Source: Candidatus Rifleibacteriota bacterium | GTDB lineage: Bacteria > Muiribacteriota > Ozemobacteria > Ozemobacterales > Ozemobacteraceae | Reading direction: 5' to 3' | Length of the DNA: 64,000 nucleotides | Assembly (NCBI GenBank): GCA_905236675.1 | Contig: CAJOND010000011.1 | Location: 1 to 64,000 of the forward strand | Shown: positions 9,267 to 18,900 of the stretch, one piece after another | How positions within the stretch are numbered: position 1 is the stretch's first letter | Layout: each line of letters opens with the position of its first letter | Made by a program: the position numbers and the translations under genes | Notes under the pieces: model-generated | The model's input: only the letters and a program-made list of their open reading frames with translations | Told to the model about the DNA's origin: nothing | Database searches by the model: none

Positions 9267-10250
9267 TTAAATTATATATTCTATACCTTCAATCTTAACT
9301 TGTGACTGAGCACCGATCCTTTTTATTATATTTGAAGCCAGAAAGTTACCTATTTTTAAGCAGGTGTTCAATGGAAGTTTTTTATGTAAGCCATAGAAAA
9401 AGCCTGCCTGGAAATTGTCTCCAGCACCATTTGTATCTTTTACCTGTTCAACCTTGTAGGCGTCTTCTTTGACGCTTCCATCAGGAGTATAAGCAATAGA
9501 ACCTTCGGAACCTAATTTTACTATGACAAGTTTAGAATACTGCAGCAAACTTTCAAATTCTCTGTTGCCACATAAAGCTTCAGCTTCATTTTCATTGGCA
9601 AACAAAATGTCTATTTTTTCATTGAAAAGTTTTTCTTTCAGCTGGTCTTTAGCTTGTAAAATAACACCACTATCGCCCAAATCAAAAGAAATCTTTGTGC
9701 CGTATTTTCTAGCTTGTTCTATGGCATATCCAGTTGCTTCATTGATTGGGTTGTTTCCACGGAATTCATAAGCCGAGAAATGAAGGTATTCTGAGTCTCT
9801 AATAAGGCTGTGAAGAATTTCATAAGGATAAAGCAGTTTAGTTATTCCGAAATCAATACCGAAACTTCTTTGACCATCTGGGCTTATAAAAGTGAAACAG
9901 CGACCTGAATCGCCTTTCTTTATAGAAATATAGGTATCTATATTGTTTTCACGAAGATTGTTAATGTAATCATAACCGAAATCATCGTTACCCACACAGC
10001 CTAAAAAAGCGCATTTTAGTCCCAGATTGCTAGCTCCATAAATAACATTAGTTGGAGATCCACCAGGACTTACAACCATTTTGTCTTTATCTATAACATT
10101 ACGGAATCTCTCAAACATAGCATCGTCGATTACTATGCTCACACCTTTTTTCAAACCAAGTTTACGTATAGATTCATCGTCAAGCTCAATTATGATGTCG
10201 GTAAGAGCATCTGAAATAGCAGTAATCTGATATTTTTTTTCTTGTGTCAT
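9267..10250 (-). CDS. PfkB-family carbohydrate/nucleoside kinase
   Basis: A 327-residue ribokinase-fold kinase (PfkB family), which phosphorylates a sugar or nucleoside hydroxyl with ATP in the cytoplasm. The N-terminal signature is 'SPGGSPTNVIYGASNLG' with 'FLGCVGNDDFG' just after. The C-terminal signature is D272TNGAGD278, whose last Asp is the catalytic base and whose glycines form the anion hole. Length is normal for the family. The start ATG at 10250 has AAGGA about 9 nt upstream on the minus strand. The sequence resembles adenosine kinase/fructokinase-type proteins, and substrate cannot be read from it. It is transcribed toward the zinc-ribbon gene and is separated from the upstream radical SAM gene by 197 bp containing low-complexity repeats, so it probably has its own promoter. 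Confidence 0.88.
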   Translation of the reverse strand: MTQEKKYQITAISDALTDIIIELDDESIRKLGLKKGVSIVIDDAMFERFRNVIDKDKMVVSPGGSPTNVIYGASNLGLKCAFLGCVGNDDFGYDYINNLRENNIDTYISIKKGDSGRCFTFISPDGQRSFGIDFGITKLLYPYEILHSLIRDSEYLHFSAYEFRGNNPINEATGYAIEQARKYGTKISFDLGDSGVILQAKDQLKEKLFNEKIDILFANENEAEALCGNREFESLLQYSKLVIVKLGSEGSIAYTPDGSVKEDAYKVEQVKDTNGAGDNFQAGFFYGLHKKLPLNTCLKIGNFLASNIIKRIGAQSQVKIEGIEYII

Positions 10251-10375
10251 AACTCTAAATTCCTTATCAGTAAATTTTATTTTAAATACAAAAACCTCAA
10301 AATGAAAAACTTCAATTTGTAATTAGGTTTTTATACTATATCCGATTCTCAATAATAAATACAAGTTATTTTAAT

Positions 10376-10447
10376 CCAACTCTCATCTCTCAACTCTCAA
10401 CTTTCAGTTTTCAGTTCTCAGTTCTCAGTTTTCAACTCCCATCTCTC
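10376..10447 (-). repeat. Pyrimidine-biased tandem low-complexity repeat
   Basis: Tandem units such as CTCATCTCTCAACTCTCAAC and TTTCAGTTTTCAGTTCTCAG. This is the reverse complement of the word family at 6701-6835. It lies between the stop of the radical SAM gene and the start of the kinase gene. Confidence 0.7.
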
Positions 10448-11368
10448 TCATGCTCCTCCTCTGTCTGTCGGATCTTGAGCTAGAACATTATTGAATCCAA
10501 GTTCTTCAACTAACTCTAAGACAGGCATATATTCATCGGCAGTAATTTCTCGACCTAATACAGGGTCGCCATGAACTTTGAAAGCAGGGAAATACTGACA
10601 CATGATACTGATATTTATGTCAGCACCCAGTTCAGAGCGAACCCATTTTAAAGAATCTTTACTTCCAGCTAAATCATTAGGAAGAATAAGATGTCTGATA
10701 ATCATCCCTCTTGTAGCCAGTTCTGTTTCTGAATCAACTTGAAGCAATCCCACCTGATTAAACATTTTCTTCAAAGTTCTGCGGTTTTCCTCAACATAGT
10801 TTTTACAAGAGGAAAGCTGCATAGCTGGTTTATTGTTAGAGTATTTTATATCTGGCAAATAAATATCTATTATTCCATCTAATAGATCTAACACTTCATC
10901 TGTTTCATAACCAGAACAGTTATATACCAGAGGAAGCTTTTGGGTTTCCGGTGAAGAACAAAGCCATGCATCTAAAAGCATAGGCAATACATGAGTTGGT
11001 GTGACAAAATTAATATTATGAACGCCTTTTTTGGCTATATAATCGTATTTTTTGGCTAATTCCTGGGGAGTCATAAATACACCGTTGTCTAACTGGCTAA
11101 ATGGAAAATTCTGACAGAATTTGCAAGCTAAAGTACAACAGGATGGAAATATAGCTCCTGAGCCATTTATTCCTGTTATAGGAGGTTCTTCACCATGATG
11201 TTGTGCCCAGGAAGCAATTTTAATTTTATCTGTTGTTCGGCAAAAACCAGTTTCACCTTTTAAACGATTAACTCCACATTTTCGTGGGCACAATCTACAG
11301 CTTTCCATTAACTTATAAAAATATGGAAGTCTTTCTTCAACTATTTTTCTGCGTTCTTCTATGTTCAT
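10448..11368 (-). CDS. pflX: PflX-type radical SAM protein
   Basis: A 306-residue radical SAM enzyme of the PflX family (COG1313), related to pyruvate formate-lyase activating enzymes. An N-terminal cysteine motif, 'CRLCPRKCGVNRLKGETGFC', probably binds an extra metal or Fe-S centre. The radical SAM cluster motif CTLACKFC (CxxxCxxC) follows 'SGAIFPSC'. The family's substrate is unsettled; glycyl-radical activation is often assumed. I chose the ATG at 11368, which has the ribosome binding site AGGAGTGA on the minus strand. The open frame runs 29 codons further upstream, but that part lies inside the inverted-repeat element 11388-11630 and is not homologous to the family. No glycyl-radical enzyme gene is nearby. 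Confidence 0.87.
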   Translation of the reverse strand: MNIEERRKIVEERLPYFYKLMESCRLCPRKCGVNRLKGETGFCRTTDKIKIASWAQHHGEEPPITGINGSGAIFPSCCTLACKFCQNFPFSQLDNGVFMTPQELAKKYDYIAKKGVHNINFVTPTHVLPMLLDAWLCSSPETQKLPLVYNCSGYETDEVLDLLDGIIDIYLPDIKYSNNKPAMQLSSCKNYVEENRRTLKKMFNQVGLLQVDSETELATRGMIIRHLILPNDLAGSKDSLKWVRSELGADINISIMCQYFPAFKVHGDPVLGREITADEYMPVLELVEELGFNNVLAQDPTDRGGA

Positions 11369-11387
11369 TTTCTCACTCCTGATTCTA

Positions 11388-11630
11388 AAAGACCCCTTCA
11401 GCTTCACTACGTTCAGCAACTCAGAGACTGGCCGCCATTCTTGACAGCAGCCCAACCAATTTTTTCGAAAATTCTATGGGCGCTTCTGAGAAAAAGAAAA
11501 CCTGCCCCAAAAGCGTAGCTGTTGGAATCTTTATTTCAGATGCTCCCAAAATCGAAAGATTGGGGAGCTGGCGAGCGTAAGCGAGACTGAGTGGGCTAAC
11601 TGCCAAAGGCAGTCGGTGAAAGGGGTCTTT
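11388..11630. repeat. Composite element with terminal inverted repeats, two head-to-head palindromic repeats
   Basis: The ends are near-perfect inverted repeats: AAAGACCCCTTCA (11388-11400) and TGAAAGGGGTCTTT (11617-11630). Each end carries the stem-GTA-stem plus AAGGGGTCTT arrangement seen at 6864-6890, here in opposite orientations. Inside, GCTCCCaAAATC (about 11530) pairs with GATTgGGGAGC (about 11545-11555). The element is about 243 bp and sits between the Tex and radical SAM genes. No transposase is encoded. It is MITE-like in form, or a chance pairing of two REP-type repeats. Confidence 0.6.
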
Positions 11631-11664
11631 CCCTTCCTTCCTACACCCTTTATCCTAATCCCTT

Positions 11665-11707
11665 GCAAAAAGGCTGAAAGCCTTTTTGCTGCCAAGCTAC
11701 GCTTGGC
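11665..11707 (-). terminator. Double hairpin downstream of tex
   Basis: GCAAAAAGGC (11665-11674) pairs with GCCTTTTTGC (11680-11689), and GCCAAGC (11691-11697) pairs with GCTTGGC (11701-11707). On the minus strand the second stem ends in a run of T, directly after the tex stop codon at 11712. This is a likely intrinsic terminator for tex. Confidence 0.55.
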
Positions 11708-11711
11708 TTTC

Positions 11712-13868
11712 TCACCACTTTTCTACCTGTTTACGTTCAGAACGCATACTCAAAGCGATTCTCTTACGTGCAATATCAACTTCTGTTACTCTTACCATAA
11801 CCTTTTGAGCTACTTTTACAACTTCGTTGGGGTCTTTAACGAATTTATCCGCAAGCTGGCTTACATGAACAAGCCCATCCTGATGAACCCCAATATCAAC
11901 GAAAGCACCAAACTGAGTTACGTTAGTAACAATTCCGGGAAGCTTCATTCCAACCTTAAGGTCTTTAATTTCGTTGACACCTTCGGTAAAAGAGAAAGCT
12001 TCGAACTTTTCACGCGGGTCTAAGCCTGGCTTAGAAAGTTCTTTAACAATATCGTTTAGAGTTGGTAAACCAATTGTTTCAGTTACATATTTATTCAAAT
12101 TGATTTTATTGCGAAGTTCACCATCTTTTAACAGGTCTTCAACTTTGCAGTTCAAATCTTTTGCCATCTGTTCAACTATCGGATAGCTTTCTGGGTGAAC
12201 AGCACTCTTATCAAGAGGATTATCACTGTTTCTTATTCTCAAGAAACCTGCAGCCTGTTCAAATGCCTTGGGTCCAAGTCTTGGAACCTTCTGCAAAGCT
12301 TTTCTGTTCTTGAATGGGCCGTTCGCTTCACGATAAACGACTATATTCTTAGCAAGCTGTGGACCTAATCCGGAAACATAGCTTAAAAGCTGTTTGCTGG
12401 CAGTATTAACTTCAACACCTACACCATTGACACAGCTCATAACAACATCATCAAGACCTTTTTTCAAATTGGTCTGGTCAACATCGTGTTGATATTGACC
12501 GACACCAATAGATTTGGGGTCAATTTTAACTAGTTCTGCAAGTGGATCCATCAATCTTCTACCGATTGAAACAGCACCTCTAACCGTTACATCATAGTCA
12601 GGAAATTCTTCTCTAGCTACTTCTGAAGCAGAATAAATTGAAGCTCCGCTTTCGTTAACCATTACGACAACTATTTGTGGCGGCAATTTTAAGCTCTTGA
12701 TAAAAGCTTCTGTTTCACGGCTTGCAGTGCCATTTCCTATAGCAATTGCCTGAACTTTATATTTGACAATAAGTTGTTTTATTAAAATTCCAGAAGCTTC
12801 CAAAGCCTTTTCTGACTGAGAAATATAAATAACTGTATTTTCAAGCAATTTTCCCTGTGGGTCAAGAACAACGGTTTTGCAACCAGTTCTGAAACCTGGG
12901 TCAATAGCAAGAACAGTCTTTTGGCCAAGAGGTGCTGCCATGAGCATTTCACGAAGGTTTACAGAGAAAACTTTTATAGCTTCTTCCTCTGCCTTTTCTC
13001 TAAGCTGTTTTAGAAATTCATTTTCGATTGAGGAAGAAAGCATACGTTTGTAAGCGTCTTCGATAGCTTCTCTAACTTGTTCCCAGGCGGGGCAGAAGCC
13101 TTTGCGATAGAATTTATATATATTTTTTATTGTTCTATCAACTTCTGGCTGAACTGTTACTTTTAAAACGCCTTCATTCTGACCACGTAAAATCGCTAAC
13201 AATCTATGGGGAGCAGCTTTTGAAGCTGGTTCTTGCCAATCATAATAATCTTTGAACTTGATACCTTCAGCTTCTTTTTCCTTAACTACTTTTGAGTTAA
13301 GAACGGCTTCCAGAGCAAAATATTCTCTGAGCATTGCTCTAACATCAGCGTTTTCATTGACCATTTCAGCAATGATGTCTCTAGCGCCCTGCAAAGCTTC
13401 ATCAACCTTCTTAACGCCCTTTTCTTCATTCAAGAAAGCCATAGCTTCCTTTTCTGGGTTGCAAGTTGGAGACTGTTCCAAGAGTATCAAAGCAAGAGGT
13501 TCCAAACCCTTTTCACGAGCAATAGTAGCTTTTGTGCGCTTTTTAGGTCTAAATGGCAGATAAATATCTTCCAACTCAGCTAAAGTCTTTGCTGAATCAA
13601 GTTTTTTAGAAAGTTCTTCTGTTAAAAGATTGCGTTCAGTCAAAGATTTGACAATAGCTTCTTTTCGTTTGTCAAATTCTTCAAATTCTTCCAAACGGTC
13701 TCTAATAGTAGTGATTGCAACTTCATCAAGAGAGCCTGTGCGTTCTTTTCTATATCTTGCAATAAAAGGAACTGTGGCACCTTCTTCTAGAAGCTGTGCG
13801 GTAGACAACACCTGAATCACGTGTATTTTCAGTTCATCAGCTATTCGTTGGAAATATGTATCGTTCAT
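11712..13868 (-). CDS. tex: Tex, S1-domain RNA-binding transcription accessory protein
   Basis: 718 residues, the usual length of Tex. The family is a cytoplasmic nucleic-acid-binding protein related to eukaryotic Spt6 and affects transcription and RNA turnover. Domain order is visible: an N-terminal helical region with 'ATVPFIARYRKERTGSLDE', then the YqgF/RuvX-like nuclease fold ('VLAIDPGFRTGCK'), helix-hairpin-helix segments ('LQKVPRLGPKAFEQAAGFL') and a C-terminal S1 domain ('PGIVTNVTQFGAFVDIGVH') at about residues 640-710. The start ATG has GAGG upstream. A sigma70-type promoter lies at 13900-13929. The gene appears monocistronic, with a double hairpin after the stop. No anomalies seen. 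Confidence 0.97.
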   Translation of the reverse strand: MNDTYFQRIADELKIHVIQVLSTAQLLEEGATVPFIARYRKERTGSLDEVAITTIRDRLEEFEEFDKRKEAIVKSLTERNLLTEELSKKLDSAKTLAELEDIYLPFRPKKRTKATIAREKGLEPLALILLEQSPTCNPEKEAMAFLNEEKGVKKVDEALQGARDIIAEMVNENADVRAMLREYFALEAVLNSKVVKEKEAEGIKFKDYYDWQEPASKAAPHRLLAILRGQNEGVLKVTVQPEVDRTIKNIYKFYRKGFCPAWEQVREAIEDAYKRMLSSSIENEFLKQLREKAEEEAIKVFSVNLREMLMAAPLGQKTVLAIDPGFRTGCKTVVLDPQGKLLENTVIYISQSEKALEASGILIKQLIVKYKVQAIAIGNGTASRETEAFIKSLKLPPQIVVVMVNESGASIYSASEVAREEFPDYDVTVRGAVSIGRRLMDPLAELVKIDPKSIGVGQYQHDVDQTNLKKGLDDVVMSCVNGVGVEVNTASKQLLSYVSGLGPQLAKNIVVYREANGPFKNRKALQKVPRLGPKAFEQAAGFLRIRNSDNPLDKSAVHPESYPIVEQMAKDLNCKVEDLLKDGELRNKINLNKYVTETIGLPTLNDIVKELSKPGLDPREKFEAFSFTEGVNEIKDLKVGMKLPGIVTNVTQFGAFVDIGVHQDGLVHVSQLADKFVKDPNEVVKVAQKVMVRVTEVDIARKRIALSMRSERKQVEKW

Positions 13869-13899
13869 TTTAAACCTCTGTTTGTATTTTCGCTGTAAA

Positions 13900-13929
13900 T
13901 TTATATTATTCTTTGGGCTATAACGTCAA
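13900..13929 (-). promoter_or_regulatory. Candidate sigma70-type promoter of tex
   Basis: On the minus strand TTGACG (13929-13924) is followed after 18 nt by TATAAA (13905-13900), about 32 nt before the tex start codon. Both boxes match the consensus in five of six positions. Confidence 0.5.
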
Positions 13930-13940
13930 GCAGTATTTTT

Positions 13941-15812
13941 CTACAAACTACGTTTTGTTTTATTTATTATATTTATACCATGTAAATAGCTTTTGCACAT
14001 AGCCAACTGCTGAGTAACTCCCTTATCCTCCGGATCAATCTCGTGAGCTAATTTAAAAGTATCAATTGCTTTTTCCAATTCTCCTAAATGTTTGTAACTG
14101 GCACCTGTAAAATATAAATAATCTATATCTTGAGGTTTCACCTCCAAAGCATGCTGAAAATAAACCAGTGCTTTGTCATACTGTTTATTATTATAAAAAC
14201 AATTTGCCAAATTGTAACAGAACATATCAAGAAATCTATAATCATGATCTCTACGACTAATTAAAAAACCTTCGTAACAGATTTCCATACATTCATCTGT
14301 TCTTTTTAAACTAAATAAACATCTATTCAAAACATCCATAGCGTCTAAATCCTCAGGAATATAAGACAACGCTATTTTCATTTCACTGGCAGCTTCTTCC
14401 ATTTTTCTTTCATTAAAATACTTTCCACCAAGATTGTAATGTTTTGTAGAATTATTCAAATCTGAATTTTCATCTAATACTTCCTGTAATTTAACTATAT
14501 CGCTTGGTATATCGTAAATGTCTACTGCACCATCCTTTATGTATTCCAAACACTTTTTATGTTCTTCTATAGCTTTTGAATATTCTCTAGTTTTTATAAA
14601 AAAATGTGCCAGTGAATAAGTGTATTTAAGCTTATTATCAATGTCTTTCGTTTTTTGTAAAGCTTTTTCAAAAAATTCACCACATTTTAAATCATTGGCC
14701 ATGTCACATTTTATGCCTAAATAGGAATAATACTTGGCAATATATTCTTCTTCATTTTCAACTTTTGCCAGTTTTAAACCCATTTGGGCATAGTGTTCGA
14801 CTTCTTCTAACAGCTTTAAATCTAATGAAGATTCGATTATGCCATCGATAATATCGTAACCTGTTCGAATCTGTAATGCTTTCTTATACTCTTCTAATGA
14901 TTTTTCGAAGTCATTCTTTTCATAGGCTTTTATAGCATTGTTTATATGAGAATAACATTCGGCAAGTTTATAGTATTTTTCAGAATTGTTCTCATCGCCT
15001 ATCGCCTTGTAGCACTTACAAAGCCCCACACAGACACTTTCTAAAAATAAAGACCCTCCTTTATAATTTTCTTTTCTATTAAATATTAAAACTAGATTAT
15101 GACCTATTCCTATTGCTTTATAATAATCTTTACCTAATTTTATTTCATTTTCAAACAAAACATATAAACCTAAGAATTCTGTATTAGGAGATATTTCTAC
15201 TGCTTTGGTAAATTCAGCATTAGCCGATTTATAATCTCCTTTTTTCTCATATGCAACTCCTCGTCCAATATATTCTAATTCTGGAGATTGCTTATCTCTT
15301 TTTATTTTTGCTTCTTTTAAAAGATTAATCAGAAAATCTTTAACCTTTGCTTCAGAAGTTCTACTCAGTGCTAGTTCATATATTTTTACAGCTTCAGAAT
15401 AGTTATCAAGTTTTTTGTAGCATAAAGCAGAATCAATATAATTAGCTATAAAATAAGGTTTATTTTTTATAGCTAAAGTTAAATACTTAATTGCTATAGC
15501 ATATTGACCAGTTACTTTATAATATTGTGCAATATAAAAATAGAATCTTCCAATATTGTCTTCGTTAGTCCTTTTTTGAGAAATTAATAAGGCTTTCTTT
15601 GCTGTTTCAAGCATCTCTTCCAACCGATTAGCTTGTCCAAGACACCAGCAAAGTTCACCCATGAGCTGAATCTGCTTAGGTTTATACTGCAAAGCTTCTG
15701 TATATGATTTAATCGCACCCTCGAAATCGCCTTTGTCTTCGGCTTCTTGAGCGTTACAAACCAAAGAATTATAAGTTTCTTCTATATCATTGTAATCATA
15801 AGAATTATTCAT
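13941..15812 (-). CDS. Cytoplasmic TPR-repeat protein
   Basis: 623 residues, nearly all tetratricopeptide repeats from end to end. Examples are 'GDFEGAIKSYTEALQYKPKQ' near the N-terminus and 'KQYDKALVYFQHALEVKPQDIDY' and 'GELEKAIDTFKLAHEIDPED' near the C-terminus. There is no signal peptide or membrane segment, so it is probably cytosolic. TPR superhelices bind peptides and assemble complexes; no catalytic domain is present. The start is ATG at 15812 without a clear Shine-Dalgarno sequence. The two other large TPR genes lie upstream on the same strand (111-bp gap), so co-transcription is possible. Function not recognised. Confidence 0.85.
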   Translation of the reverse strand: MNNSYDYNDIEETYNSLVCNAQEAEDKGDFEGAIKSYTEALQYKPKQIQLMGELCWCLGQANRLEEMLETAKKALLISQKRTNEDNIGRFYFYIAQYYKVTGQYAIAIKYLTLAIKNKPYFIANYIDSALCYKKLDNYSEAVKIYELALSRTSEAKVKDFLINLLKEAKIKRDKQSPELEYIGRGVAYEKKGDYKSANAEFTKAVEISPNTEFLGLYVLFENEIKLGKDYYKAIGIGHNLVLIFNRKENYKGGSLFLESVCVGLCKCYKAIGDENNSEKYYKLAECYSHINNAIKAYEKNDFEKSLEEYKKALQIRTGYDIIDGIIESSLDLKLLEEVEHYAQMGLKLAKVENEEEYIAKYYSYLGIKCDMANDLKCGEFFEKALQKTKDIDNKLKYTYSLAHFFIKTREYSKAIEEHKKCLEYIKDGAVDIYDIPSDIVKLQEVLDENSDLNNSTKHYNLGGKYFNERKMEEAASEMKIALSYIPEDLDAMDVLNRCLFSLKRTDECMEICYEGFLISRRDHDYRFLDMFCYNLANCFYNNKQYDKALVYFQHALEVKPQDIDYLYFTGASYKHLGELEKAIDTFKLAHEIDPEDKGVTQQLAMCKSYLHGINIINKTKRSL

Positions 15813-15923
15813 ATTAATTTAGTCGTTGTGTCTTTGATTAATAATTATTTTCTTTAATTTCCTTGGCACTAATTGAAAAGACGAGCAGTTTGAGAAAATA
15901 ACAAATCATTACTAATTTACTTT

Positions 15924-18900
15924 CTACTTGCCTTCTATACGCAAGATTGCATTACGAACATCGTTCTGTAACGAAGAATTGGGGTATCGGTTGAGTATAA
16001 GGTTATAAGCAGCTCTAGCTTTTGTATAATCTCTAATATAGGCTTCGTAAGTATATGCAATAGCAAATTGAGCTTGATCAGAAAAATCATTATTATAATA
16101 GTCATCAATAAGAGTCTGCCAACATTTAATAGCTTCTGTATAGTTTGCAAAACCGTCTCTGTAAACAAAACCCATTCTAAAATAAGCTTCATGAACAGTG
16201 ACATCGTTCTGTCTGGTATCTATAATTCGCTGATAGCTTCTTAAAGCTTCATCATAATTGCGTAATCTGATTTCATTTGTTTTTGCAAGCTTGAGTTCAA
16301 TATCAAGAGATTCCAATGAAATTGGATGATCTTTTACATAGTCCTGCAAAAGTCTTAAAGCTTTATTACCATCTTTCATAACTTCCATGTAATGATCATA
16401 GAGCTTCAAAGTATAATCTTTGTAAAGTGGATCATTTGGATTTTCTTCAAGCCATTTAGTATAGTATTTGGCTGCTTTGTCCGCATCCAGCAACTGCTTC
16501 ATGTTCAGTTCAACCAAAGCTTTCATAATATCCAAAGTTGCCAGAGATTCGATGTTGTCTTCCCACAGATCTTCCATCTCTCTCTCTGCCTTCTTGAAAT
16601 CAGCCAGATCATCAACATATTTTTCAATGATTTCCTTGAGTTCTTTAAGTACTTCCTCATCATCTTCTGAATATACACGTTTAATAGCCTTTTTCTTAGC
16701 TGGTTTAACAGCTGCAGCAATTTTCTTTTCTTCTAATCTTCTAAGTTTTGCTTTGGCATAATCATGAACTTTTTTGACTTTAAAGTATTCACCTTCAATA
16801 GAGCTGAAGAATAACTCTGTAAGACTATCATTGTTTACTTTATGCTCTAATAACGTGCCGATTCTAAGAATAAGATCAAAATTAGAAGCTTTTGGTTCAT
16901 AAGTACTAAGAAGCATATCTAAATAACCAACCGCTTTTACATATTCTCCTTCTTTTTCGTAAAGCTGGGCTATTTTATCCATAACTTCACGTCCACGAGC
17001 TACAGGCGGATTAGTTTTTAAAAATTCTTCATATTGAGCAATAGCTTTCTGTGGGTCTCTTATGTCATTTTCCAAAACTTTTCCAATATAATAAGGCAGT
17101 TCGCCACCACCAGTTTTTGAATATTTCTTAAGTTTTTCCATTTCAGCAATATTCATACGACCGCCTAATTCATTAAGCTTTTTCTGTAAAACTTCACGAT
17201 GAACAGGATTCAAAGCCTTGAAAGTTGTAAGAACTTTTTCTAAGTTTTCATAAGCCTTTGTAAGCTCATTCTTTTCATCATAGTATTTACTTAACCAGTA
17301 ATAGCCAGAGCGGCTAAGCAAACTGCGAGGATACCTATTAACAAGACGCTTATAGTAATCAAAAGCTTTTTCTTTTTTGGAATCAGCCGCCAACATTCTG
17401 CCTGTTCGATAAAGAATCATGTCATGACGACAGCCAGGGTGGTACATATAGCTTAGAGCTTTGTCATATTCCTCTTTTGCTGAATCAAAGTTTTGGTTTT
17501 CTTCGTAAATTCTTCCTGCATAATAATGCAACAAAGAAGCCTGTGGTTTGTTTGCTAGCTTAGTATAAGCATTTTTTAACAGCCCCAAAGCATAAAGAGG
17601 ATTTTTTTCCATTTTCCACACAATGAAAATATCTCTCAAACCTTTTTCATTATCAGATTTCTTATTAGAATCTATAACTCTTGAATTAAATTTTCTTAAT
17701 GAGTTTATTCTTTCTGTAAGAGTTTCACGGTTAAACAGGTCTACACTTGACTGCAAACCTAGTTCCCAATATTTAAAAGCTTTTTCTGAATCATGATTTT
17801 CAGAAAGAGCTAAATCACCTAGAATAATATAAACTTCATCTAAATGAGTAGAATTAGGGAAAAGCTTTACGAAACTTTCATAATTTTCCATAGCACTAGG
17901 CAAGTCTTTCAAGTTTTCTTTAAGCAATCTGGCTCGTTCTAATATTATTTCTTCACTTTCTCTTGATTTATTACCTTTTTTAAGCATTTCGGAAAGCTCT
18001 GCAGAAGCTTTAATAGCTCTCACATTATCAGCACGTATCTTACTTTCCTTAAAAAATTCTGATTCAGGATAAACAAGTGTAATTTCATAAAAAAGATCTT
18101 CTGCTCTATATTTGGTGTTTTCTGTACCTTCTACCATTTTAGCCAATTTAAACATACGAGCTGGTGTTTCATCTTCTTCAGGATACATTTCGATTAAATC
18201 TTCCATATCGGCAATAGCACCGCGTTTTGCTAGTTCATCAGCTTTCTTTTCTATATATATATAGGAATCAGGTTCACTAAAAGATGTGGAATACTTTGCA
18301 AGCAAAGACTTGGCTTCGTTGTAGTTTCCATCGTCTTCATTCTTTTTTATAAGTCTCTTTAACGCCCTTAACCTATATGTTTCACTACCAGTTATATCTA
18401 AAGCACGGTTAACATATGTAAAATCATCTGTAAGTTTTTCTAGTCTCAGACAGATTTCTGGACCTCTATCAGACTCAAAACCAAGAGCCACTTCGTAAGT
18501 TTTTATTGCATCTGTTTTCTTTTCATCAGACAAATAAAGTTTTGCAAGGCTCATAGAAGCTTTAATTCTATATTCATCAGGAACTTTTGTGTCATCAATA
18601 ATCTTTAAATAAAAACGAATAGCATTTTTTTCATCTTCAGCCAATTCATAGACTTCAGGAATTCTACTTCTTACATCTAAATAATGTCTTCCACTAGGAT
18701 AAAAAGACAGATACTCAAAGTAGGATTTATTTGCATCCACATAATTCTTTTCTTGATAATCCTGACACTGAGCTAATTTATATGACAATTCAGAAAGCCA
18801 TTCTGCATAATTATTCTTCAATAGAATTTTTTTTGCATTTTCTATAAATCTTTCATAATCTTTAAATCTAAAATAACCAGTAGATATAAACTGCCTTAAT

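Noticed and set aside
9523..9771. 82-codon plus-strand frame inside the PfkB kinase gene
   Set aside because: Antisense shadow of a well-conserved gene; the same applies to the many 60-130-codon antisense frames over tex, uvrA, murA, flgL, the HEAT-repeat gene and the GspE fusion.
11369..11455. 29-codon N-terminal extension of the radical SAM protein
   Set aside because: The extension is encoded by the inverted-repeat element; ATG 11368 has a good ribosome binding site and begins the conserved region.
11421..12023. Open frames on both strands over the repeat element and the end of tex
   Set aside because: They arise from repeat sequence or from the antisense of tex; no protein-like composition or start signals.
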